A program made the translations under genes and the position numbers. Below the pieces are notes generated by a model that made no database searches, was not told where the DNA came from, and saw only the letters and a program-made list of their open reading frames with translations. A stretch of DNA of 33,028 bases from an uncultured Saprospiraceae bacterium (GTDB taxonomy: Bacteria; Bacteroidota; Bacteroidia; Chitinophagales; Saprospiraceae): assembly GCA_938003955.1 (NCBI GenBank), contig CALKXE010000246.1, forward strand, positions 1 through 33,028, read 5' to 3'. Shown here one piece after another: positions 1 to 9,360 of the stretch; position 1 is the first letter of the stretch; the number at the start of each line of letters is the position of its first letter.

Positions 1-189
1 CCAAATGCAATCGAGATTGATTATAAAAACTCAAACTTCGAAACAGAAATAAACAAACTAGACAAGTCAAAATCCTACCTAGTATATTGTAGATCTGGAG
101 GTAGAAGTGTCAGTGCATGCGAAAAAATGAGTGCCGCAGGATTTAAGAACTTGACGAATATGAAAGGTGGTTATTCTGCCTGGAAGTAA
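1..189 (+). CDS. rhodanese-like domain protein, C-terminal end (5' truncated by the window edge)
   Basis: The first 62 codons are open in frame 1 and end at TAA 187-189. The peptide contains YCRSGGRS, which matches the rhodanese active-site loop: a cysteine followed by a glycine/arginine-rich loop that carries persulfide sulfur. After it come a helix (SACEKMSAAGF) and the closing strand with GGYSAW, the usual C-terminal end of single-domain rhodaneses (about 100 residues). The family transfers sulfane sulfur to thiols or cyanide. The N-terminal half lies outside the window, so a signal peptide or fused domain cannot be judged. It is followed on the same strand by ccmE after 138 bases that contain a promoter-like box, so the two are probably transcribed separately. 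The domain call is firm; the physiological role is unknown. Confidence 0.85.
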   Translation, partial: PNAIEIDYKNSNFETEINKLDKSKSYLVYCRSGGRSVSACEKMSAAGFKNLTNMKGGYSAWK

Positions 190-277
190 ATTCACCACTT
201 TAAAAACAGTACCAAAATCACTATTTAGATGAAATCTAAATAAACTGATTCCACTGTGTATCATAGCCTATTTTGAC

Positions 278-285
278 TAACTTTG
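278..285 (+). promoter_or_regulatory. Bacteroidota -7 box (TAACTTTG) for ccmE-ccmF
   Basis: TAACTTTG fits the Bacteroidota -7 consensus TAnnTTTG exactly. It lies 42 bases before the ccmE start, giving an expected leader of about 36 bases. At the -33 position there is only a weak GTG (256-258) instead of TTG, so this may be a moderate promoter. Confidence 0.5.
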
Positions 286-327
286 CGTTAGTATTTTAGG
301 GAGTAATCACTTTTAAATATTCAAGCC

Positions 328-714
328 ATGAAAAAGTTTCAAATAGTTGCGTTAATAGCCATTGTAGCGGCGATTGCAATATTGTTCTCAGCATCAAAAG
401 ATGTAAGTGAATATGCTACTTTCGAAATGGCCTCGGATGGTCAAAGAGTGAAAATTACTGGAGAGATGGCAAAAAACAAGGCGATAGAATATCGACCTGA
501 TATCGATCCTAACATCTTCAAGTTTTTTCTAAAAGACAGTGAAGGCAAAGAAAAGCAGGTAATACTGGCTAAGGCAAAACCTATAGACATAGAACGTGCA
601 GAATCTATTGTATTAACTGGCTCGTTAAAAGACGATGTGTTTTACGCTGATGAGATACTAACCAAATGTCCATCTAAGTACAAGGACGAAGAACTAAGCC
701 TTAAAAAGGTATAA
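328..714 (+). CDS. ccmE: cytochrome c maturation haem chaperone CcmE, cysteine (CxxxY) type
   Basis: 128 residues: one N-terminal membrane anchor (about 7-22), then a small beta-rich domain of the CcmE OB-fold kind, and a short charged tail. CcmE carries haem in the periplasm (or its equivalent) from the CcmABCD export complex to CcmF for attachment to apocytochrome c. Classical CcmE binds haem covalently through His in an HxxxY motif. Here the matching position near the C-terminus reads LTKCPSKYKDE, so it is Cys114-x3-Tyr118. This is the variant known from archaea and Desulfovibrio (the so-called system I*). The ATG follows a promoter box, and the stop is 12 bases before ccmF, so the two form an operon. 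The family call rests on length, topology, the motif and the ccmF partner; the cysteine is seen directly. Confidence 0.85.
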   Translation: MKKFQIVALIAIVAAIAILFSASKDVSEYATFEMASDGQRVKITGEMAKNKAIEYRPDIDPNIFKFFLKDSEGKEKQVILAKAKPIDIERAESIVLTGSLKDDVFYADEILTKCPSKYKDEELSLKKV

Positions 715-726
715 GAAAACCGCTAT

Positions 727-3561
727 ATGAACGAAATCCAATATATAGGTGAACACCTATGGGTAGGTCAAGTTGGCCATTTTGCAGTAGTCCTAGCATT
801 TGTAGCTAGTATCATGTCTGCCATAGCATACTCCATAAATGCCAAGAATGAAAACTATCAAAACAATTGGAGATCAATTGGACGATTAGGTTACATACTA
901 CATGGCCTCAGTATTCTAACAATTGTAAGCATTCTCTTCTATGCTATGTACAATAAGTACTACGAATATGCATATGTCTATCAACATGTATCAGATGATC
1001 TACCACTAAAATATACACTATCCGCTTTTTGGGAAGGACAAGAAGGTAGCTTCTTATTGTGGATGTTTTGGCATATCGTCCTTGGTTGGTTTATCATATA
1101 TAGAGGAACAAAATGGGAAAGTCCAGTGATGGCTATTTTTGCCATGGCCGAGATATATCTATCTTCCATGATACTAGGTGTGCATCTAGAAATCGGAGAT
1201 TGGGTGACTAAGTTTGGTAGTAATCCCCTACTTCTCTTGAGAGAAACAATGCAAGCGCCCGTATTATTCAATAATGCAGATTATGTTTCATTGATATCTG
1301 GAAATGGACTAAACCCACTTCTCCAGAACTATTGGATGACAATCCACCCTCCAGTGACTTTCTTAGGTTTTGCATCTACGATTGTTCCATTTGCTTTTGC
1401 TATCGCAGGATTATGGACCAGACAATATAAAAAATGGCTGACTGCCGCTTTACCATGGGCATTGTTCTCAGCCGGAATTCTCGGCACAGGTATTCTTATG
1501 GGTTCTGTATGGGCTTATGAGGCATTATCTTTTGGTGGATATTGGGCATGGGATCCTGTTGAAAATGCGGTACTAGTTCCGTGGATCATGCTTGTTGCTG
1601 GTCTACACACACACTTAGTCGCAAGAGCAACTGGATTTTCGATCAAGGCTACTATTTTCTTTTATGTGACAGCATTTCCTTTGATTGTATATTCTACATT
1701 CTTGACTAGAAGTGGAATCCTAGGAGATACTAGTGCACATGCATTTACAGAGATGGGGCTTGAGAAGCAGTTGATTGCCTTCTTTATGTATTTCTTTATA
1801 ATTGGACTAGGAGCATTGGTCTATCATGCTAAGAACATCCCATCCAAAGACAAAGAGGAATCAATATACAGTAGAGAATTCTGGATGTTTATCGGATCAC
1901 TCGTACTTCTGTTTTCAGCGGTACTAATTGGGGTTCCTACATCACTGCCAGTATACAACTCTATCGTTTCATACTTCGATGAATCATTTGTAGGTAAGGT
2001 TATTCAAGATGTGGTTCCATTCTATAATAAATTCCAAATATGGATTGCTGTTTTTGTCGCTATTCTAAGTGGAGTATCAATTATGCTTAGATTTAATGAG
2101 AAGAATTTCGAGAAACGATCTAGTTTTTTAATGAAGCATCTTGGAATAAGCGTATTGCTATCTATCATATTTACAGGAATTCTGACATTATGGTTTAAGC
2201 TGTACTCTTGGAAGTTCTACCTATTAGCATTTACAGGTTTCTTTGTTATGTTTTCCAATTTAGACTACATTATTACTGTCATAAAAGGGAATATGAAACT
2301 GGCTGCTAGTGCTATAGCCCATTTCGGCTTCGGTATGATGTTGATCGGATTACTAGGAAGTGGTTTAAATAAAGAGACGATCTCGACAAATCCATTCATG
2401 TTCAAGGATATGTTTGAGAATGAAGATGATCTAAGAAACTATGTAAGAGTTATAAAAGGAAAGCCGCTTTGGGCACAAGGATATTGGATCACTTATGAAT
2501 CGGATACCCTTATCGGCAGAAATAGATATTATGATGTCGAATTCAAAAAAGTAGATGAAAACAATAATGAAATCGAACGTTTCAAACTTCGTCCTTCATC
2601 TGTTTACTCTAATGATTTCAAAACTCAAAATGTTTTTAATCCTGATACGAAACACTACTTAACTAAAGATATTTTCTCTTGTATCGTAGCACTTGCTCCA
2701 ACAAAACAGGACGCAGATGCTGCAAAACTATTCGAAGATTCATTGGTATGGAATAGGCATGATCTTCTGATCGGAGATACACTAAGAACAGAATTCGATA
2801 ACTGGTATGTGATCAATGAGCTTTCTTACGCTCCATCACACAGAGAATATAAGCCGGAAGACAACGATTTTGGAATTGAGGTAAATGTAACCGCAGGTAA
2901 TTATAAATTCGGAAACAAATTTGAATTAAAAACAGCATTGGGACTCCAAGGTGCATTGCTCTATAAATATCCTGATGGTGAGGAAGATCTTGGTGCACGT
3001 GTCAGACTTTCAGATACATTCATTGAAGAGATATTTAGTTCGGAAGACCAACTAGATTATCAAGAAATTGAGGTTCCTAGCTTAGAGACATTTGAATTCG
3101 AGGATATGGAAATATCTCTCACTGGATTCAATAAAGAACCAGTAAACAGAAACTACGAACCAGAAGAAGGAGACATAGCTGTAAGTGCTCAAATGATAGT
3201 TAAGAAGGATGGCAAATCGATTCCAGCCGAACCTATCTATATCATCAGAGGCTCTAGTCCGATGGGAGTAAAATCTTATGTTCCAGAATTTGGAGTACAT
3301 ATCAGATTCACTAACATTGATCCAGTAAGTCAAAAATTCAAATTCCAAATTGCAAAAGACAAACGGAAAATGAATTTCTCTATTCCGTTAGAGATTACTG
3401 AAAATGTATCTCGTTCTGATTACTTAATTCTTCAAGCACAGGTATTCCCTGCAATCAATCTACTATGGTTTGGATGCATGTTTATGATGTTCGGTCTATT
3501 CATGGCTTGGATATTGAGAATGAAAGAGAACAATAGACGTGAAAGAGAAATAAATAGTTGA
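727..3561 (+). CDS. ccmF: cytochrome c haem lyase subunit CcmF
   Basis: 944-residue polytopic membrane protein of the haem-handling (WWD) family. The signature region at about 260-300 reads WAYEALSFGGYWAWDPVENA, followed by a His-containing helix (GLHTHL). Another conserved His is in TIHPP near residue 207. CcmF receives haem from CcmE and joins it to CxxCH cysteines of apocytochromes. About fifteen hydrophobic segments occupy residues 1-555. A long soluble region follows (about 560-905), rich in beta strands, with a final membrane helix at about 912-932. The protein is much longer than the roughly 650-residue proteobacterial CcmF, because of this extra-membrane domain; long forms occur in Bacteroidota. 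It is translated 12 bases after ccmE. No ccmA, B, C, D, G or H is seen in the window. Confidence 0.95.
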   Translation: MNEIQYIGEHLWVGQVGHFAVVLAFVASIMSAIAYSINAKNENYQNNWRSIGRLGYILHGLSILTIVSILFYAMYNKYYEYAYVYQHVSDDLPLKYTLSAFWEGQEGSFLLWMFWHIVLGWFIIYRGTKWESPVMAIFAMAEIYLSSMILGVHLEIGDWVTKFGSNPLLLLRETMQAPVLFNNADYVSLISGNGLNPLLQNYWMTIHPPVTFLGFASTIVPFAFAIAGLWTRQYKKWLTAALPWALFSAGILGTGILMGSVWAYEALSFGGYWAWDPVENAVLVPWIMLVAGLHTHLVARATGFSIKATIFFYVTAFPLIVYSTFLTRSGILGDTSAHAFTEMGLEKQLIAFFMYFFIIGLGALVYHAKNIPSKDKEESIYSREFWMFIGSLVLLFSAVLIGVPTSLPVYNSIVSYFDESFVGKVIQDVVPFYNKFQIWIAVFVAILSGVSIMLRFNEKNFEKRSSFLMKHLGISVLLSIIFTGILTLWFKLYSWKFYLLAFTGFFVMFSNLDYIITVIKGNMKLAASAIAHFGFGMMLIGLLGSGLNKETISTNPFMFKDMFENEDDLRNYVRVIKGKPLWAQGYWITYESDTLIGRNRYYDVEFKKVDENNNEIERFKLRPSSVYSNDFKTQNVFNPDTKHYLTKDIFSCIVALAPTKQDADAAKLFEDSLVWNRHDLLIGDTLRTEFDNWYVINELSYAPSHREYKPEDNDFGIEVNVTAGNYKFGNKFELKTALGLQGALLYKYPDGEEDLGARVRLSDTFIEEIFSSEDQLDYQEIEVPSLETFEFEDMEISLTGFNKEPVNRNYEPEEGDIAVSAQMIVKKDGKSIPAEPIYIIRGSSPMGVKSYVPEFGVHIRFTNIDPVSQKFKFQIAKDKRKMNFSIPLEITENVSRSDYLILQAQVFPAINLLWFGCMFMMFGLFMAWILRMKENNRREREINS

Positions 3562-3652
3562 GTTAGAAAGTTGTTCAGTTACCTGAGTGAATGAATTATC
3601 GAATTGATGAGTTATTGAATTCAAGTGTTTGATAAATTAATAAAATTCTATA

Positions 3653-4519
3653 GTGAAACATTTCATCTACTCAAGCCTCAGGTTTGTTCTTTCTGCAATA
3701 GCTGTTCTGAGTTTTTGTTTGATCGGGAATGCGCAATCATTTATCAATAAGACTGCAAGTAATCGTGCTGCATTTGAGATTTCAGAATCTACAGGATATA
3801 ATTACAAGATTGTAAACGGCAAGATCACTCAAGATTCTGTAATTGCTGTGCGGAGAAAATTTAATATTCGGGGCTATAGAACTGAGACATCTGTATATGC
3901 TGAAGGTAACCTCCGTATGAAATACGAATATGACTATCTAGGAGATACCGTTAACTCTATAGTACGCACATACTCATATCAAGATACTGGCTTAGTATTG
4001 ATTGCTGAGACTAAGAGTGACTATGATGAAAATTACAAACTAGAAAAAGTGTACGACACGTATTCGTCAGCAAAATACAACGGCAAGTCCAAATATAAAT
4101 ACAATAAAAAAGGCCAGCTTAAAAGGTATAGTTTAAAGTTCAATGGTAGAAAGGTAAAAGACATCAAATACAAATACGATGCAAATGGGAATATAATAGA
4201 AACAGAAAATCTAGTTCCTTCAAAAGAAACCTTCGTAGGCCAATATAACGAGAATAATAAGGTAACTCACAGATATAAACTATTCAAAGATGGTAAACGA
4301 AAACTGATTAAATATTTTGATTATAGTACAGAACCGTTTGTAACCTCACATACCCTAAATCATGCAACCACCATATTAGGAATCAATGGAAAGACTAAAC
4401 TATGGACTTCAGATGTTTTAACAACTGAAATTAAGTATGGTGACGATTGCCAAATCCATCAAAAAACAGAGTACTTAAATGGCAAATTAAATGGATTTAG
4501 AAAGTATTATTTCAAGTAG
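3653..4519 (+). CDS. exported protein of unknown function with YD-like repeats
   Basis: 288 residues starting at GTG 3653, with no better ATG near the signal peptide. Residues 1-27 (MKHFIYSS to IGNAQ) form a typical Sec signal ending in a signal peptidase I site, so the mature protein is periplasmic or outside the cell. The mature part is rich in Tyr, Lys and Asn and contains short repeats such as KYKYNKKGQLKRYSLKFNG and KYKYDANGNIIETEN. These resemble the YD/RHS-like antiparallel strand repeats common in Bacteroidota secreted proteins. No catalytic motif is visible and there is no T9SS sorting tail. It starts 91 bases after ccmF and its stop lies only 15 bases from the convergent GH5 gene. 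No function is proposed. Confidence 0.7.
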   Translation: MKHFIYSSLRFVLSAIAVLSFCLIGNAQSFINKTASNRAAFEISESTGYNYKIVNGKITQDSVIAVRRKFNIRGYRTETSVYAEGNLRMKYEYDYLGDTVNSIVRTYSYQDTGLVLIAETKSDYDENYKLEKVYDTYSSAKYNGKSKYKYNKKGQLKRYSLKFNGRKVKDIKYKYDANGNIIETENLVPSKETFVGQYNENNKVTHRYKLFKDGKRKLIKYFDYSTEPFVTSHTLNHATTILGINGKTKLWTSDVLTTEIKYGDDCQIHQKTEYLNGKLNGFRKYYFK

Positions 4520-4534
4520 GCAGAAGTAATATCT

Positions 4535-7261
4535 CTATATTTTCAAAAACCGCTTAGTGTACACAGTACCATTAGCAGCCTCCATCTTCAATAAATAATA
4601 TCCAGCCAGTATACCATCAATTGATATTGTCTCATCTATTTGAGACGCATTCTTGATTTCCTTTTGCATTAATAACTTACCCTTCATATCAAGAATCATG
4701 ATATCCACATCTTGAGGTATAGCCAAGGACGCTTCAATATTAATTATATCGTCACTAGGAATAGGATATACATTTACCGTTTCAATGCCATTAACCAATT
4801 CATTCACTTCAGTTATCAGATCAAAGTCCATCCAATTCATATTGAAGGGAGATTGAGTGATAAGAACTCTCATTGTATATCGTCCTTTTGGAAGAATAGC
4901 TGTCTCACTTGTTGTTACCCAAGTCTGCCAGTCACCCGTTGAAGAGAAAGTTGGAGAATTAACGGTAGTTGAGACTCCATTGGCATCTATCAATTGTAGC
5001 TGAACTCCTCCAGTGCCAAATTGCGCTGCAGTCCTATAATCAATCTTATATGTGCCGGCCACTGTGACATTAACATCATAATCTAAATAATCATTAACAT
5101 CAAGGAAGCCTATGTTCTGTCCTCCACCTGTATCTGTTGTAGACTCCAATGAAACACCAGACTGGAAAATAAAATCTTCCGACTGAATCCTACCTGGAAT
5201 TTGATGGACTATTGACAATGTGTTCTTCACATCTTCCATCTCAAAGTCTAATAATTTTGTATTATCAACAGCCTCAATCTCAGCTCCTGAGTACGAAATC
5301 CTGATTACTTGTGTGGAATTCATAACTACGTTAGAAGTGAATTTTATTTTTCTATTGTTTTCAGAATCAATGGCTATATCCGTCAAAGGAACAGAAGAAC
5401 CATTTATGAAAATCTCAAATCCGCCAGGCAAAGAAAGAGAAGCCGCATTGATTGACTTGTTTACCGTTAGCTGAATTGTCTTATCGTCCAATGTTTGTGC
5501 CGAAACAAAAATGGTGGAAAGCTCCTCTACATTAATCCCTGTTTTTATAAAATCAAAGCTTGATAAGTTATATCCAGCGGCATCCGTATGGAATCTTAAC
5601 TTCTTATCGCCTTCATTTAATATGATATTGGGAACGACAACCGTCTGCCAATTTTGCCAATCACCAGTAGGCCCTGCAACTGATTTAGGTGTGATGTCTA
5701 CCCCATCCATTGAAAAATGAAACATTCCACCTGATCCTCCAGAAGAAGTTCTGACATGTGCTTCATAGACTCCACTCTCTTCGACATTCACTTCATATTG
5801 CATCCATTCGTCTACATCCATGAATCCTACATTGTATCCATTGCTATTTATTGTATTTTCTGACTGTTCGATATCTACACCGTCATTCCTATATGCCCAA
5901 CCTTCATTCCATGTGGTGAATTCTCCTGTAGATACTTGATAATTAGCAACCGTTTTATCTTGATACGCTTGGCCAACAACCCCTAAATCATAATCTGTTG
6001 CGTGTATCAAACCAGGAACCGTATGATTCTTAAAAGGTAAGGTCTCATTAGAAAATACTTGACGAAACAAAGCATCAATCACATCTTTTTGATAGACACA
6101 GTTTTCTGTCTTCAACTTCTCTGTAAGATCCATAAGTGCATCCCTAGCAAACGCAGCCGTTGGAGCGGATCCACTTCCACTCCAGTAATCCAAAAGAGTC
6201 TGATATTCATTTGATTTAATGATAGACAACGGACCAGCGATAGCTTCTACTTTTTTCATTGGCCACCAAGCCCATCCAATATCTAAATCTTCAAACAAGC
6301 GTGCTGCATCCCGAAACCACACATTAGAATTCTCTCCTGTTTCTCCTAAATATAACGGCACGTTATAATTGTTTCGCAAATCAATCACCCACTGCATGGT
6401 CTCTTCATCATTATTCGACCAGTACTTGTGTGGTGAGTAGACAAAATTATCAGTCCAAGGAGGCGTAAGACCTGAAAAGTCATTCGCAAACCAATTCCCT
6501 TCAATAAAAACAATGTGATTGTCACCCTGTCCTCTAATTTCCTCTGTTATATTTTGATAAATTGTTTTGAGGGCACTACCTCCTGGTAAATCCCAATTCA
6601 CTTCATTAATAAGATCATAACCAGCTACCCATTCTTCGTTTGCATATCGAGCGGATATTCTAGTCCATAAAGCGACTAGTTTTCTTCTATTTTCCGCACT
6701 TTCCCATAGTGATGGTTTTGTATCGTCATAATCAGAAATCGCTGCATCATAGCCTTGTCCTCCCGGAGTTGCATGCATGTCTAAGATGACATACATCTCG
6801 TTCTCCTTACACCATTCGATGAGTTGATCCGTTAGCTGAAACCCTTTGTCCAACCAAGTGTCCTCACCAACTACAGGTTCGTCCTCGATAGGCAGTGTAA
6901 ATAGATTATAATGCATCGGTAGTCTCACAGAATTAAAACCCCATGCCTTCAATGAATCGACATCTGATTTCCTGACATGATTTGATAACCACGCTTCATA
7001 GAATAAGTCTGTGTCTTCTGTCCCGATCAAGTTTTCTATCGTCTCTCTGATCTTATGTTGCGGATTTGCAAATCCAGATGTTTGCAGCATATAGCCCTCT
7101 TGTACCATCCAACCACCTAAGCCCATCCCTTTGAGAAGGATCGTATCTTGATCCTCATTGACGATCGCTCTTCCTTTGGTCTGCAAGAAATTTTGAGCTG
7201 CACTGTTTTGTGCAAAGAATATAATCAGCGCGTAAATAAAAAGAGATTTTAGATTTGACAT
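4535..7261 (-). CDS. secreted GH5-family glycoside hydrolase with two CBM6-like modules and T9SS tail
   Basis: 908 residues. Signal peptide 1-23 (ends NSAAQ). GH5 catalytic domain at about 25-375: the family landmarks are GFNSVRLPMHY (108-118), the general acid/base Glu220 in DLINEVNW and the nucleophile Glu307 in YLGETGEN. The opening LKGMGLGGWMVQEG resembles glucan 1,3-beta-glucosidase-like GH5 members, so a beta-glucan substrate is likely but unproven. Two beta-sandwich modules of CBM6 type follow (about 415-575 and 686-818), both with GFxDVxxxxxY-type motifs. They flank an Ig/SbsA-like domain (about 580-675). The last 80 residues are a T9SS type A sorting domain, with YPIPS where most relatives have YPNPS. 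It is the last gene of the minus-strand cluster, 69 bases after the cytochrome gene. Confidence 0.9.
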   Translation of the reverse strand: MSNLKSLFIYALIIFFAQNSAAQNFLQTKGRAIVNEDQDTILLKGMGLGGWMVQEGYMLQTSGFANPQHKIRETIENLIGTEDTDLFYEAWLSNHVRKSDVDSLKAWGFNSVRLPMHYNLFTLPIEDEPVVGEDTWLDKGFQLTDQLIEWCKENEMYVILDMHATPGGQGYDAAISDYDDTKPSLWESAENRRKLVALWTRISARYANEEWVAGYDLINEVNWDLPGGSALKTIYQNITEEIRGQGDNHIVFIEGNWFANDFSGLTPPWTDNFVYSPHKYWSNNDEETMQWVIDLRNNYNVPLYLGETGENSNVWFRDAARLFEDLDIGWAWWPMKKVEAIAGPLSIIKSNEYQTLLDYWSGSGSAPTAAFARDALMDLTEKLKTENCVYQKDVIDALFRQVFSNETLPFKNHTVPGLIHATDYDLGVVGQAYQDKTVANYQVSTGEFTTWNEGWAYRNDGVDIEQSENTINSNGYNVGFMDVDEWMQYEVNVEESGVYEAHVRTSSGGSGGMFHFSMDGVDITPKSVAGPTGDWQNWQTVVVPNIILNEGDKKLRFHTDAAGYNLSSFDFIKTGINVEELSTIFVSAQTLDDKTIQLTVNKSINAASLSLPGGFEIFINGSSVPLTDIAIDSENNRKIKFTSNVVMNSTQVIRISYSGAEIEAVDNTKLLDFEMEDVKNTLSIVHQIPGRIQSEDFIFQSGVSLESTTDTGGGQNIGFLDVNDYLDYDVNVTVAGTYKIDYRTAAQFGTGGVQLQLIDANGVSTTVNSPTFSSTGDWQTWVTTSETAILPKGRYTMRVLITQSPFNMNWMDFDLITEVNELVNGIETVNVYPIPSDDIINIEASLAIPQDVDIMILDMKGKLLMQKEIKNASQIDETISIDGILAGYYLLKMEAANGTVYTKRFLKI

Positions 7262-7330
7262 AAAGTACTAGAATTGAAATGTTTGCATTTAAATATAACT
7301 CATCGATTATCATATACTAGGTTGAATCAT

Positions 7331-9277
7331 CTACCTAATATAAATCTTACGAACTACTGAACCTCCATCAAGGAATAACTCAACAGCGTACAATCCAGAT
7401 ATGTTGGGTAGTTGAATCGATTCTTTTGGACTGTATTGATCCAATATAAGCTTACCCTCCATATTCACAACTCTAACTCTGTCTACAGTGCTTTCAGACT
7501 TAATATAAAGCAGTCCATTGTCACTTGGATTTGGATAGACGGTCACATTAACGAACATCTCATTCTCAATAGCCAGACTTTCAATGAACAGGTCATTGAT
7601 AGAATCTTGTGCGACTAATACTGGAGATAAGTCCGCGGCATCATACATAGATCTGAATATTTCAATTTCTGGAGTAGTTTCGTCAAACATAGGCTTTATC
7701 CATCTTGGCGCTATGGCTTGGTAGTATATTTTTGCTGATACATTTATATTTCCTGTATATCCATTTGTTGGGATATGGTAGCTTATAATATCCGTACCAC
7801 TCCCCTCTTCTGATCCTATATAATTGAAATTTGGATCCGCGAGTGCTGCTCCATAAATCTTAGTTGTATCATACGCCGAATGACTGGTAGAAAAACCTTT
7901 TGGAAGCAATCTATTATCTTTCAAAGATCCATCCGCTTGTTCTAATACTGTGGTAAAGTCTCCGTTTACATCTGCAAGTACAAATTCATATATCTGAACT
8001 TGATCCTCTGATGTGATTACATTATAGTGTGGCATGACTTTATCGCTATGCCCGATGACTTCGAAGTTTTCATCAGTACCGCCACTCTTCCATAATGTAT
8101 CGTCCTGATCATCTGTGATCGTAAATTCAACAAATACTCTTCTCGAAGGAAAACCAGATGGAAACTTATGTCCTGCCTTATTTCTAATTTTAAAATCAAA
8201 GTAAACAGAATCTGATTCTATTTTGGTATTACTTAATTCAACCGCTAGAGATTGCTTTTGGAGCATATTTAGTGTCTTTGCTATCGTCTCATCAAAGTGC
8301 TCGTCTGCCGCTTTTATATTCAGAGCTTTCTTATTATCTTTCATAAGCTCTAGCATAGTCACATTCGCTCCTACTAAATCGTGCAATGCGAATGGTGATC
8401 TAGGCTCAAGAAAAAGGTAATTTGCAGATATAACAATATTATCTTCTAGTCTAGGCATATGACAACCTTGACAAGTCTTGGGGCTTGCCCCATCATCATC
8501 AAAATCAGAATTGATCCATTCATGATAAGTCGCTTGCTCTACAAATTGCCTTCCTGTATAGTTGCCTTCTAGATCTGTTGAGTTGGTCAACAATGTATGA
8601 CAAGATGCACAGATCCCAGCATCATTGATGTGCTTACTATATACTGGATTAAATCCTACGAAATCATTCATTGGTGCAGCAAAAGGCATTTCAAATGGAC
8701 CATACATTACTCCCGAAGTATCGTATTTAGCTTCACCGGAAAAGAGCTGATCAAGATCCTCTTTAGCTTTCATATGACAAGCACCACATGAGACTCCATC
8801 CATTGCTATGGTATCATTCTCCATCTCAGTAATACTATAATGATCGGCTCCTCTCAGTAATGCTGTAAAGTGACCTTGTGGCGCGTGACAGGATGTACAC
8901 TTAGTTTCTAAATCCATCTTATGCGTCGGATTCACCAACACCTCATGACTTACTTTTGCCCTCCAGAATGGGTCTTTTGCAGAATTAGCCATCATACTTG
9001 AAGCCCAGTCATCATGCGTATTAACATCATTCCCCATCCAATCTACCATAGCATTCATCTGCGGATCATGTCCGTGACACCCTTCGCAAGTACTTGCCGT
9101 AGGAAACAAATGTATTGTATCAGCTGGCGCATGCATCAATCGTTCATCCACAAATCTATCCCACTCTGCAATTGTATGAAATGCATCTGGATTCTCTCTT
9201 TCTGGAATCATCGCGAGTAAGACAATGGAAGCAAACATTGCTATAGCTACTACATATTTCCCATTCAATGCCTTCAT
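7331..9277 (-). CDS. five-haem cytochrome c with T9SS sorting domain
   Basis: 648 residues. Residues 8-24 form a signal peptide or uncleaved anchor. Five haem c attachment motifs are visible: CEGCH (64-68), CTSCH (127-131), CGACH (164-168), CASCH (223-227) and CQGCH (269-273). Many additional His residues that could serve as distal ligands lie in the same half. The layout resembles multihaem cytochromes of the c554/NrfA-like superfamily, but no catalytic site is assigned. The second half (about 300-560) is beta-rich with no haem motif. The C-terminus (from about 570, VYPNPSDNG) is a T9SS type A sorting domain, which predicts export across the outer membrane and attachment to the surface. Haem must be added by a Ccm-type system, and ccmEF lies nearby. 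It sits between the sugar dehydrogenase (83-base gap) and GH5 (69-base gap), a likely operon. Confidence 0.93.
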   Translation of the reverse strand: MKALNGKYVVAIAMFASIVLLAMIPERENPDAFHTIAEWDRFVDERLMHAPADTIHLFPTASTCEGCHGHDPQMNAMVDWMGNDVNTHDDWASSMMANSAKDPFWRAKVSHEVLVNPTHKMDLETKCTSCHAPQGHFTALLRGADHYSITEMENDTIAMDGVSCGACHMKAKEDLDQLFSGEAKYDTSGVMYGPFEMPFAAPMNDFVGFNPVYSKHINDAGICASCHTLLTNSTDLEGNYTGRQFVEQATYHEWINSDFDDDGASPKTCQGCHMPRLEDNIVISANYLFLEPRSPFALHDLVGANVTMLELMKDNKKALNIKAADEHFDETIAKTLNMLQKQSLAVELSNTKIESDSVYFDFKIRNKAGHKFPSGFPSRRVFVEFTITDDQDDTLWKSGGTDENFEVIGHSDKVMPHYNVITSEDQVQIYEFVLADVNGDFTTVLEQADGSLKDNRLLPKGFSTSHSAYDTTKIYGAALADPNFNYIGSEEGSGTDIISYHIPTNGYTGNINVSAKIYYQAIAPRWIKPMFDETTPEIEIFRSMYDAADLSPVLVAQDSINDLFIESLAIENEMFVNVTVYPNPSDNGLLYIKSESTVDRVRVVNMEGKLILDQYSPKESIQLPNISGLYAVELFLDGGSVVRKIYIR

Positions 9278-9360
9278 TCTACTATTATATTTTTGTTTGT
9301 GCTACCAATCAAATTTGCAGTAATCCCATCTATAAAAAAAGGGATTTAACCTCTATAAAT

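Noticed and set aside
222..242. AT-rich hairpin TATTTAGAT-GAA-ATCTAAATA after the rhodanese gene
   Set aside because: The stem has only one G-C pair on each side and no T run follows, so it is a poor terminator.
4535..9277. Classical polysaccharide utilisation locus
   Set aside because: No SusC/SusD pair and no second glycosidase are adjacent to the GH5 gene; the receptors in the window pair with DUF4249 and lie far away.
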